From NCBI RefSeq assembly GCF_002878395.1, contig NC_061115.1, positions 92,452,595 to 92,516,594 on the forward strand: a stretch of DNA of 64,000 nucleotides. The letters run 5' to 3'. A program made the translations under genes and the position numbers. Below are positions 23,740 through 34,317 of the stretch, one piece after another. The DNA is from Capsicum annuum (taxonomy: Eukaryota > Streptophyta > Magnoliopsida > Solanales > Solanaceae). A model generated the notes under the pieces. The model was not told the DNA's origin, did no database searches, and worked only from the letters and a program-made list of their open reading frames with translations. Position 1 is the first letter of the stretch, and every line of letters starts with the position of its first letter.

Positions 23740-24960
23740 AACACGGGTAACAAGAATAAGTACTTGGCTCTCATATCTTCTTAAACTTCCCATGTTGCTT
23801 CTTCCACCTTTTGATTTCTCCAAAGAACCTTTACCAAAACTACATCCTTTTTCTAAATATACCAACTTGTTTATCTACTATTTCAATCGGGACCTCCTCA
23901 TAAGACAAATGATCCATAACACTGATATCCTTAATAGGAACTTTCAATTAAGAGTCACCCATACATATTTTCATCATAGATACATGTAAAATAGGATGAA
24001 TCGAAGCCAAATTCTCAGGACATTCTAACTCATAAGAAACATTCCCAATTCACTTCAAAAATTTTTATGGACCAATGTAACGAGGACTGAGCTTCCTCTT
24101 TTTTCCAAATCTCATGAATCCCTTCATAGGAGAATCCTTCAAAACACCTAATCACTAACCCCGAACTCCAACTCACTTCACTTAACACTTGTATAAGACT
24201 TTTGGTGACTTTGAGAATTCATAAGTCTTTCTTTAATCATCTTCAGCTTTTCCATGGCTTGGTGAATCAAGACAGGTCTAAATAACCTAGTCTCACAAAC
24301 CTCAAACCATCCAATAGGAGTCCTGTATCTCCTACCATAAAATGCCTCAAAAAGAGTCATCTGAATGCTACAATGATAACTATTATTGTATGTGAACTCA
24401 ATAAGAGAAAAATGGTCAACCCATCTACCCTTAAAATCAGTTACATAGGACCTTAGCATATCCTCCAAGGTCTAAACAATCCACTATGATTACCTATCTA
24501 TTTGAGGATGGAAAGCGGTGTTAAGGTTTACCCGAGTATCCCAACCTTTCTAAAATAAATGTAGAAGTGAGAAGAAAACTGCATATCTCAGTCTAAAAAG
24601 ATGGACATCGGTATCCTATGCAAACTTACTATCTCCTATATGAACAACTTAGTATAATCCTCTCCTAAGTAGTTAGTCCTCACAGGCAAGAAGTGAGCAG
24701 ACCTAGTTATCCTATTCATAATGACCCAAAAAGAATCATACTGACTGTGAGACCGCGGAAGACCCATAATGAAATCCAAACTCATCATCTCCCACTTACA
24801 CATAGGTAATACTATCTAATAAGTCATGCCACCGGGCCTCAAATGTTCAACCTGACATGCTGACAAACCATACACTTAGTAATAAAATTTGTCACCTCTC
24901 TCTTCATATTATTCTATCAATAGATTTTCTTTGTCATGATACATCTTAGTCAAACTCGGA
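23740..24960 (-). pseudogene. L integrase (broken)
   Basis: The minus strand carries NNMKREVTNFITKCMVCQHV (zinc-finger CxxC, ~24880), then a stretch with WISLWVFRGL at the first catalytic region. After frameshifts comes the clean frame 24468-24178: MEDMLRSYVTDFKGRWVDHF, SLIEFTYNNSYH, MTLFEAFYGRRYRTPIGWFE, HQAMEKLKMIKERL, SQSHQKSY. These correspond to the DDE core's third part and the linker. The GKLSPRYIG-type C-terminal domain is recognisable in pieces at 24130-23760. Stops and frameshifts are frequent. Confidence 0.83.
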
Positions 24961-25180
24961 TGAAATATATATCTAAAATCATGAGACTTAATAAAAATAC
25001 TTTCTCACAGCCCATCAATATCAGGAACACACAACATTCATCAATACCTCAAGATACAATCTCCCCCAATCTCAAAAGCCTTAAACTTTTGCTGACCTTT
25101 ATCATTCTTAATCTGTCTAAGTATGGGATCCAAAGACTACTCTCCTTCACCTCAGTACCAAGAGATGATTTAACCACTTC

Positions 25181-25700
25181 CTAAACAATCACTCTACCAT
25201 TCTCAATGTCCACGAGATAAACTCTCAAGTTATCCAATCTGTGACTATCCCACACCAACCATTTTTTGTCCTCATCAATGTGAGATAAGCTTTCCATAGA
25301 AAACTTGCTAAGAGCATTAACAACCATATTAGCTTTACCTAGATGGTAGTGTAAAATCTTGTTGTAGTCCTTAAGTAGCTTGAGCCACCACATCTACATG
25401 AGGTTCAATTCATTTTGGGTAAACATATACTGTAAGTTCTTATGCTCTGAATAGATATCCATATGCACCACTTATATATAATGGCACCAAATTTGTAAAT
25501 TAAAAACCACAACTGCTAACTCTACATCATGAGTTGGATAATTCCTATCATGAACCTTAAGTTTCATGGAAGCAAGGCTATAAACATATGATATTGCACC
25601 AAGACAAAACTCAATCCTACATGGGACACATCACAATACACAACTCAATCCTATATTTCACAATCCTACATAGGCTATAAACACTAGTTTTGGCCCTCTA
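25181..25700 (-). pseudogene. L RNase H (broken)
   Basis: The 70-codon frame 25393-25181 reads WLKLLKDYNKILHYHLGKAN, VVNALSKFSM, HIDEDKKWLVWDSHRLDNLR. This is the RNase H end ([32 protein letters not shown]) and the linker to integrase. The ADALSR Asp reads Asn (VVNALS). The upstream half (25700-25400) is frameshifted, with recognisable HDLxLAxVVF- and HKNLQYVFTQ-type pieces. Confidence 0.8.
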
Positions 25701-25759
25701 TACTCTTGGGAAGGTCCAAAACTAGTACAAAAGTCAAAAGCATTGAACCACAAAAACTT

Positions 25760-26640
25760 AAACCTTCTCTAAGTCAACCTTGTCATCAGAGTAGAAATAG
25801 ATGAGAAACTCTGTACAAACCTACTATAATACTCAACCAAGACCAAGAGGCTCCTAATGTCGATTGGAGTAATGGGTCTAGACCACTTTCTAAATACCTC
25901 AACTTCTTGTATATCCACCTTAATCCCTTTACTAGAAATAACATGCCTAAGAAAGGTCAAAGCACTTAACCAAAATTCGCACTTAGAAAATTTTGAATAC
26001 AATTTTTAGTCCTTAAGAGCCTGTAACACAATTAAGAGGTTATTGGCATGATCCTTCTCACTCTTATAGTACACCAGTAAGTCATCAATGAAGACTAGAA
26101 AAAACAAATCTTAAAATTGCATAAACACTTTATTCATAAGATCCATGAAGTAGCTAGCACACTGGTCAACCCAAATGAAATAACCAGAAACTCATAATAG
26201 TCATACCATGTTTGAAAAGCAGTCTTGGTAATACCAAGCTCCTTAATTTTTAGATTATGATAGCTTGAATAAAGACTAATATTGGAGAAACACCTAACAC
26301 CCTAAAGTTCATTGAAATATCATTAATCCTTGGAAGAGGATACTTATTTTTTGTTGTAAACTTATTCAACTGACAATAGTCTATGCATATCCGATGGGAC
26401 AATTTTTTTTGCATGAAAAGCATAATAACACCTCATAGAGAAACACTAGGATGGATGAAGGCCTTATCAAGGAGATCCTTGAACTACTCCTTTACTTCAA
26501 CCAGAGCTATCCTATAATGAGGAATGGAACTAGGATGGGTATATGGTAGAAATCAATCCCAAAATTTATTTCCCTATCAGGGGTAATTCCAAAAAGATGA
26601 TCAAGGAAAACTGTAGGAAATTATTAACCATAGGGATATA
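25760..26640 (-). pseudogene. L reverse transcriptase (broken, active site intact)
   Basis: RT motifs on the minus strand: a SSVSLxG-type block, LVFIDDLLVYYKSEKDHANN (FIDD at plus 26092-26081), and the 77-codon frame 26002-25769 with YSKFSKCEFWLSALTFLRHV, SSKGIKVDIQEVE, FRKWSRPITPIDIRS, VEYYSRFVQSFSSI. This matches FSKCEFWLxSVxFLGHVVSxEGIxVDPxKIEAV and GYYRRFVEGFSSI. Frameshifts break the N-terminal half. Confidence 0.85.
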
Positions 26641-26779
26641 TTACAAAGAGGGACTCACAGAACTAAAATCCTTAACCCAAACTAGATGATACAGAAACCC
26701 CTTGGAAATCATTTTCTAAGATCTAATGTAGAAAATAAACCTCCCTTTGGCTACTAAGGAAGTCCCCTCCTACTCAATC

Positions 26780-27042
26780 ACATGTTTATTAGGAAAATAA
26801 AAATTGATTTTTTGAGTCCTATAATCCAGAGATGTATAGCACAATTAAATCCAATCCATCCCCAATATTACATTAAAATCCACTATATCAAATTCTATCA
26901 AATTTACCAATGTCTTCCTATGAAAGATAGATACCACATAACCCCTATTTATTTTTCTAGTAATAATAGAATCATCCATTAGAGTAGACATAGAAAAAGG
27001 GTCAAAAATACTTTCAAGACCAAAACCAAAATGTACAGCCAT
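26780..27042 (-). pseudogene. L aspartic protease C-terminal part
   Basis: 65-codon frame 27042-26845: SMSTLMDDSIITRKINRGYV, then RKTLVNLIEFDIVDFNVILGMDWI. This is the STPVGDSIVVxRVYRxC..LVELxMVDFDVILGMDW block of gypsy proteases. The D-x-G loop upstream is not recognisable. Confidence 0.8.
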
Positions 27043-27089
27043 ATAAGAAGTTACATAAGATAGGTAGAAATTGAATCAAGAAACTAATA

Positions 27090-28470
27090 AACATCATGAG
27101 AGAAGCACTATAACATACTGATAATAATATTTAGGGATGCCTCAAATTCCTAATGAGCAGGAAGAGCAGAGAGATAATTTTGATCGGTGCCTAAAATTTT
27201 GCCCAGGTGCAAAAGCTAAAGAAGTTGTATTTGGGACCTTATTAGCTCTAGTGGAAACTCTAGCTGAAGGACAATCTCACTATATATATCCAAGCTAACC
27301 ATAATATAGCAATAATTTTTACCCTCCTCATAATATCCCTACTGAAATTGCCAACAAAAATGACAAGGAGGATAAGATTAGGGCTAACTGTGCTAGACTA
27401 GCTTGAGACTGGGAACCCTATGCCTTAGGACCACTGCTAACCTAAAAAAAACAATCACCTGATGTCTTAGGATAAAGAGCATAGGTTGATGAATAAAATT
27501 TTCCCCAATTCTTCTTCTTAGTCTATTGCCTACTAACTCTCCCATTGTTTTATTAATTATTACCCTACACTGAGTAACTAAACTTGTTCATCTACCTCTC
27601 TTCCATCTTTACATGCTTTATTTTCTCATCTTTTACCTACTATATATAAACCACCAGCCTGGATATGTCTAGATAATTCTACCACATGGCAGTCTTAGAT
27701 TCTAACACCAAATCATAGGGCAAACCAGAAGCAAATTTCTTCATTTAGGATAACATATTAGTTACAAACTTTAGAGCATAATGGCAAATCTACCCAACTT
27801 TTAGTGCATACTCCTTAACACTCATCTTACCCTAGATAAAGTTCATGACATCTTTGGCCTTAGCTTTTATCAACTCTTGAGGAAAGAAGTGATCAAGGAA
27901 GGCACTTGAAAATTTATCCCACAATACATGTCTAGCATTATCACCCCTCAACACTTCCCATTCCTCATTTCACTAGTAAGCCACATCTTTTTATTGATAG
28001 GTATAAAACTCCATACCCTATGAATCAGTTATATACATAACCTTTAAAATCTTCTTAATATCATTAATGAACCCTTGAGGATCCTCCTCAACCTTAGAGC
28101 TTGTAAGGGCTGGGAGATTCAACCTCATAAACTAGCCAACTTGAGTGACCTTAGATGAACAAATAATAAGAAAAACATGATCTGACAATGAGATTGGGAG
28201 GCCACCAATTGGTCATATATATGAATAGACTGACGGAACTCTATATTAGAGATATCTCCCTGAGGTAATTGGGTATAAGTATCACCAATTTGAGAATACC
28301 CTGGAAGACTAATAGAGACATATAGAACCCGATTTAGAGTGGTATGGTTAGGAGTAGGGACTCTGGATTAGGTCTGCTCTATAAATAGGGAGAACTCCCT
28401 CCACATCTTCCCTAGTTGGGATAGACATTCTAGTAGATTTTATATGACTTTCAAATCTTTCAAGAGGCAT
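27090..28470 (-). pseudogene. L gag (broken)
   Basis: Minus-strand blocks: SSKVEEDPQGFINDIKKILK (~28105), a YQxKDVAY block, FSSAFLDHFFPQELIKAKAK (~27900-27850), KMSVKEYALK (~27810) and MKKFASGLPYDLV (~27745-27700). A degenerate zinc-knuckle region lies at ~27370-27310. The block order matches the gag of H and A. Multiple stops interrupt it. Confidence 0.82.
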
Positions 28471-28663
28471 GCTATGAAATATGAGTAAGATAAAAGTTAG
28501 ATAAGTTTCATAGCACTAGACTCTATAGCCCGAAATAGAACACAAGAAAGGAAAACATTCCTAAAGTCCTTGTAGCCTCCCCGTTATATGTGTGGCATAC
28601 TACATACCTATAAAAGGGACTCTACTAAGCATGGGTTTTTAGACACCGAATGACCTTGAACCA

Positions 28664-28680
28664 TTTTATGATTCCAAGAT
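28664..28680 (-). other. Degenerate primer site of L
   Basis: On the minus strand ATCTTGGAATCATAAAA follows the LTR end. It is compatible with a decayed TTGGTATCAGAG, but only weakly. Confidence 0.4.
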
Positions 28681-29421
28681 TGTCATGAACCAAACCAGGG
28701 CCTAGTCATAAGAGGTATCTCAAGTCCACTGTGAACAAGAGACCACCCCCTTAGCCAGATCTCAAGAGAACATAAATATAAATAATGAAAGTCTACAAAA
28801 ATAGCAATAAGAAAGATAGACAAGGAAAATAACTATTCTAAGAATAAAAAACAAATAACCAACCTACACTTGTCCATAAAAGCCTCTAAGCCAGAATACC
28901 AACTATGTTGGGACATACCCCCAACTATGATAAAAAAGAATTCAAAAATAAAATACTAAGACAATGGAGAAACCATCAAAATGACAGGTCTTTCTGAAAA
29001 ATATAGGCTCACACTTTCTATTAGATCCACAAAAATACTGAGTCACCTAACATTGCACAAAAATAAAAAAAAACCCTTTGAACCCTACATCATGAGATAA
29101 TGTCTCATCCAGGGATAGTCAGTAGGGAGAGAACTAGCACGTGACTCATCAAATAGGATAAAATTATGCAATTACTAAAATTTAGTCATAAATCATATGT
29201 ACCAAATTTATATATATTTATATAGGATATCGGGATAGGAAGAAGGTCCATGAACGTAAGAGTTTAAAGTATTAACATGAACTATATAGCTTACTCCATC
29301 CTAAAGGTGCCCACGAGCTATATGGGTTTAGATCCCCATGTTGAAAAATCCCCAGTGCCTTTAGCCGCAAGAATCGAGGAAAAATTAAGGAAAGCCTAAA
29401 AATATCAAGGATATAGCCCTC

Positions 29422-29468
<47 letters not shown>

Positions 29469-30616
29469 CACATGTACCAAGAACATGGTCACATGGACCC
29501 CTAACGCCAAAAAATATGGTTTCCAGTGTTGCCCCCGGGACATACACCTTTACGGTATGCTACACAATTTCCTTTAAGCCCAAATTAAAATACTTTTCAA
29601 ATAAATCACCTAATAATCCATGAGTAATTTATTAATTCATTTACCAATTTGTTATCACCGTACTAATAATGCTTGCATGCTAATTTAATCTTGCCAAACC
29701 AGTCCATATAAAAAAACTGACTCCTAAGTTTCATTTTAAAAAAAATCAAAACCATGCTACCAAGTCCACCCAAAGACAATATTTGTCCATTTATCCTTTA
29801 ATGAAATGCAATGGTTTCAAAAGACAAGTTAAATCAAGTAACTATCAATATTCAAAACTAAGTTTACAAAGTAGATTGAGGTTAATACCATTATCATGCA
29901 AATATTTCACTAATCTGAGAAAACCTATGCCCTTGAGTCCAACCATTAAAACAATACACAAATTCAATCACAAAAGTCATAAGTTAAAGCATGAATAATC
30001 CAGTTAAACCATGGGAAAAGAAATTTAAGTTATCACAATGAAAACCCCTCAAGATTATTTCAAACCCATTAATTAAAACACATGAATATTGATTAAATAG
30101 ATGACACAGTGTAAAAATACAAATTATATATGAGTAACATGCCCGAAACAAATAACAATTTGGAGAGAATTCAAGGTTTGGATCTTGGATATTGAATTTT
30201 CTATAAAACCCTTGAGCTTCCTTGGGTTTTGAGTTTAGGCAGGAAAGAATGGAATTTGATTTTTGAAAACTAAAGAAAAGGGTCAATTTTATGTTTAAAA
30301 ATTTTATAAGGGGTAGAAAAACCAAAAGCCCCTCACCCTAAATAAAGTAAAATTAACATAGGAATATGGTACGTCCTTATCGCGGAGGGTAGCCTCCATG
30401 GCACGCCCATATTGTGGAGGCTAACATCCGTGGCACACTACTATTGTGGAGGCTTACTACCTCGGGGTCCTAAAATGACCCCAAATCCCTTTGAAAAACT
30501 CCAAAGCATTCCTAAAAACCCTTTTAACACCTCTCATCATAATTCAAGTCAAACTTAGGTGTTATACATATGTGAGTGTCAAAAATAAAATAGTCAAAAT
30601 TTTATGGGCTCCTGCG
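28681..30616 (-). repeat. L 5' LTR (1936 bp)
   Basis: Starts TGTCATGAACCAAAC and ends ...GGGCTCCTGCG next to GGTTT. It contains pure (TA)n at 29425-29466 and three copies of the GC-rich unit at ~30370-30470 (two in the other LTR). ORFs 29783-29998 and 29984-30325 have no motif. Confidence 0.93.
29425..29466. repeat. (TA)n microsatellite
   Basis: About 21 uninterrupted TA dinucleotides in the L 5' LTR. Confidence 0.93.
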
Positions 30617-30621
30617 GGTTT
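30617..30621. repeat. Target site duplication of L, right copy
   Basis: GGTTT, identical to 21596-21600. Confidence 0.92.
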
Positions 30622-32476
30622 ATTTGAGAGGTTTAGGGTTATATTATCATTTTTTTATTCTAGACTTTTTGTAGGAATTCTAGATTAGAGTATTAGTTTG
30701 ATCTTTGTTTAAAGTGTGTACTTAGTGTTAGAATTTGGTTAGGAATTCTTGTATGCTTGTTATGGCTTTAGGATTAGATTAGTAATTCTGAGTATAGGTT
30801 TGGCACAATATTTCGCGATAAGGTTGGCATTTCTTGATCAGTTCTTATTAGTAACATATTTTATCTCATTTACTCTTTTTTTCCTATTTACTTTACATGC
30901 ACTATGTTATATGTTGTTGGGCTCAATATGGTGATCATGACCCAGTTTGATTTCTGATTACTATCGTTTGCTCTAGAAAGGTGGTGATTCTTGGTTGTGT
31001 ATACTTATGTGATTATACCCTTATTCTGTTTATATTGGTGATGATATGCATATATTCACACATACACATACATTCATTTTCATATAATACCAAGGACAAC
31101 ATTATTTTTACTTTTAAAAAGAAAATAGGGGATTTGTACCACTCTTACTATTAATCAATGACTTTCTATGACTAACAATGTTATCTAAGAATTTTAAAAG
31201 GATTTGTAACTCTTTTAATCTCTGATTTAATTTTTAGATGTTAAAAGATATTTATTGATCTCCACTTATAATTTTAAACGTGGAACAAAATTTGTAGATG
31301 TTTTATCTACTCATTGGTTTTGAATAGTGAAAAAATAGATTATTTTAGTCTGGGTTCAATTATGGGACTTGTTATACTCATGCATACTTTTGGTTTGATT
31401 ATAGAAGAAATTTATTAACGATTACCACTTGGAAGTCTCTATTTGGGATCAAGTTTTTTATATAAATATCATGAATGCCACATGGGCCCACCCCTCTATG
31501 TATAATAGGTTTGTTGTTTTCACCTATCATGCTTATGGGGTATACTTAGGCTATGTTGGTTATTCTCTTATCTCCTATTATGTACGTTTTAGGATTGTAG
31601 GTGTCTGGTTAGTTATTATTGATTGTTACTGTGTAGCTTAATGTAAGATGGTGCATAAGTTTGATTCGCTCGCAAGGTATTCCTTATGGAGTCTCTCTTT
31701 CAAGAAATTCAATATTTAGCATGAAATTTTCTCTCTTTTCTCCTAACTTTGATAGGTACTCTATGTATAATTCTTTTTATCATTCCTCCCTAATTTAAAC
31801 TTGAATAGGAACTCTGTGTATACTGCTTTTTATTATTCTTCCCTAATTTAACCTTTGTTGTTGCAGATTGTAAGGATAGATTAAGAAGGTGAGTGTCTTA
31901 TTTTATGTTGCCTATATTATATATCATCTCTTATTATTTTATTTATTCTTCCATTTATTTTTTGAGATCAGTAGGTCTATAATGCCTATTTTATACCACA
32001 TACTTTTGTACTCATACTACACTTTGGTGTGTTTTTCCCCTGATAAATATCCTAGTACGAGTTCTTACCATTGATGTGTACCTTGAGTAAATCATTCTTG
32101 GATTAGACTTTAGGTGAGGTCCCGACTTGTGAACTTGATTCTTCTCCCTCTATATTCTTATAATTATCTTTACTTCATATATTCAGAGATGGTTTTATAC
32201 ATATCGCATCTACTTATAATTCATGTTATGTTAAATAGCTCTTATCGATTGATATTAGGTTTTAGGGTGTGTTTTGTATTTATTCCTTTACTCTTTTTAT
32301 GTATAATTTATGTGCCCTATTTTTTGTGTTTATATTTATATTTGGCCTATTTGTTTCATTATTTGTTCTCCCATTCCTTAATCTTGTTACTTGCTATTTT
32401 GGGCTATAGGGCTCGACTTACCTACCAATGGGAGTTAGTAGGTATAATCATGGCCTGAAATTTTGGGTAATGATTA
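30622..32476 (+). repeat. B 5' LTR, second part
   Basis: Continues the LTR interrupted by L. The end region 'gggctcgacttacctac..gtaggtataatcatggcctg', then GGGTAATGATTA, is the typical LTR end. Local matches to the F LTR end include 'gatcctagtaygagt' and 'ttgatgt'. Hydrophobic ORFs (31889-32074, 32114-32458) reflect T-rich DNA. Confidence 0.65.
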
Positions 32477-32478
32477 TT

Positions 32479-32491
32479 TGGTATCAAAGTC
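32479..32491 (+). other. Primer binding site of B
   Basis: TGGTATCAAAGTC, a decayed TGGTATCAGAGCC, directly after the LTR. Confidence 0.72.
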
Positions 32492-32563
32492 TAATTTCAA
32501 ATATATCATTCGTACAAGAGCACAAGCCTAGTATATTCTATAAATTGGTATGATGATATTCAT

Positions 32564-32815
32564 CCGTGTTTCATGCTTTATTACGAATCTGTTTACTTTT
32601 CTCTATTTTCTATTACTTATGGGTGTCGTATTTATGTTATGTCATTTTGTTCCATGCTTTACTGTGTATTTATTTAGTATTCCATGTCTCGAGCTGGGGG
32701 TCTATTGAAAACAACCTTTTTACTTCTTTAGAGGTAGAGGTATGGACTGCGTACATCTTACCCTCCCCCGACCTTACTATGTGGGAATACACTGGGTTTT
32801 TTATTGTTGTTGTTG
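32564..32815 (+). mobile_element. TS-type SINE (~252 bp) in the B leader
   Basis: The 3' half (32689-32815) reads gagctgggggtctattg, aaacaacctttttac, ggtatggactgcgtacat, ccctcccccgacc, actgggtttt and then (TTG)n. This is the widely dispersed Solanaceae TS-SINE 3' domain. It is flanked by ttggtatgatgatattcat (32545-32563) and the same sequence with one change (32816-32834), a ~19-bp target duplication. The 5' half is AT-rich with no clear tRNA boxes A/B, so it is a diverged or atypical head. ORF 32566-32922 overlapping it is not a gene. Confidence 0.78.
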
Positions 32816-32939
32816 TTGGTATGATGATGTTCATAACCCAATATCGGGATGCTATAGTATATTCTTTGAAAATTTTATTTTTTGATTCTCTATTATGCGT
32901 CCCTATGTATATTAATGTCTAAATACTTTTTTTAGTTCC

Positions 32940-34110
32940 ACTTTTTTCTTGGATTGATCATGTGAAATTATTGGACGAGACGAGATTACTATACAAATTG
33001 CTAGAGTCTTAACCCAAGGTCATTAAGGAGCTATCAGCGGAGGTAGATTAAAGATCTATAGCATGATCCAGAGGTTCTAAGGTCCATCACAGGCTTTGAT
33101 ATAATTTGTGACCTTGCAAATTCTTTAGGATACCATAGTTAGAATTCTAAGTCTTCTTGTGATTATGTCATATATAAAGGCAGTGCCTGATAATCGAGTG
33201 GTTTCTAGGTCAGTAATGGGTTTGTGGATCTTCAATAGGGTCTTATGTCGCATTTAGACTATGAGATCAAGTTTATTAGTTTGGCCAAACATGCTTCTGT
33301 TATTTATTTTATAGAGCACGAGAGAGTGTTGAGGTTTTCCTAAGGGTTTATTTCAACCTTTTATTTGGCATTGGTGCTTGTTACTTCAGTTTCTTTTAGG
33401 TTGTTGTTCACGTAAAGACTATATATTGACATATCTCAAAACCTTTGAAAGTGGCAGTAAGAGTCCAACCATCAATACATCCTTTGTGGTACTTTATCTA
33501 AAGGTAGGGGTCTTTTTAGTAGAGGTCACCATCATTCTCGGTCTAGCAAAGTTGTATAAGTAGTGTGTCAAATTACAGATATAGCAAAAATTGGTCATAG
33601 TGATCAGAGTAGATAGATCTCTGATCATGCACTGCAGAGTTCTCAATATAGGTCATTAGGATAGGGTAGCCAATATGGATTGTTGGGATCTTCACATCAA
33701 ACTTCGGTCGGTAGAGGTAGCTTTAATTTAGGTGAGTTTAGGAACTATTTTGTAGAGTAGCCCAAGTATGATCTTGTTAGATAGTTAAGGTCAACACTTG
33801 TTTCTATCCAGTAGAAGGCTTTAGGATTTTTTTATGATTATGGGGAGATTGGTTATTTTTGTAGAGGGTGTCTCTAACATGGAATTATTGAGCAATCAAT
33901 GTATCCCGATTAGCCTCTTAGTGTTATAATTTCACCAGATAGAGGAGATGCCTAGGGTATTAGGTTAATTCCAAGAGTAATAGATATGGTTCACTGCTAG
34001 TTGGTACATATGGTTATCTGGATGCCCAATATGTGGATAAACATAATCAGTTATGAATTTTTTTTGGCAGGCAAGGGGTCGAGGTTGTTGATGCATCTAT
34101 TACGAGCATG
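32940..34110 (+). pseudogene. B gag (decayed)
   Basis: No long frame survives. Recognisable pieces are a VSRSVMG-type linker (~33200), a FVVLYLKVGVFLVEV region (33490), and the zinc-knuckle-like DYGEIGYFCRGC (~33835-33870) where a C-x2-C-x4-H-x4-C is expected. Position between the primer site and the protease motif supports gag. The capsid core is not readable. Confidence 0.55.
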
Positions 34111-34128
34111 ATATTTATTTGTTACCCT

Positions 34129-34317
34129 TTAGTTTAAGTGTTGTATTATTTGATTTAGGGTCTTTATATTCATATATGTCCTTTAATTTTGTTATTTGTT
34201 TAGGTTGATCTTATGACTTTTTATCTATGTCTATGTGTGTATAGCTTCCCTCAAAGTTGTTTTCTTTTAGTAATGGATCAGGTGGGTCAATCCTGTATTG
34301 GAATGTCTTAGGATATA
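34129..34317 (+). pseudogene. B protease start, cut by A
   Basis: VVLFDLGSLYSYMSFNFV (D-L-G at 34152-34160) is the retropepsin active-site loop with Leu at the second position. About 160 bp later the frame is interrupted by the A insertion. Confidence 0.65.

Larger units (their letters stand above)
21601..30616 (-). mobile_element. Ty3/gypsy element L (9.0 kb, minus strand)
   Basis: LTRs 21601-23593 and 28681-30616, with gag, protease, RT, RNase H and integrase between them in the usual order on the minus strand. A perfect 5-bp target duplication GGTTT flanks it, and removing L rejoins the B 5' LTR. It is a structurally complete chromovirus-like element, but every frame is interrupted. The FIDD box of RT is intact. 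Confidence 0.95.

Noticed and set aside
31889..32458. Two Tyr/Leu-rich ORFs resembling multi-span membrane proteins
   Set aside because: They lie inside the B LTR, have no upstream signals, and their composition reflects T-rich sequence.
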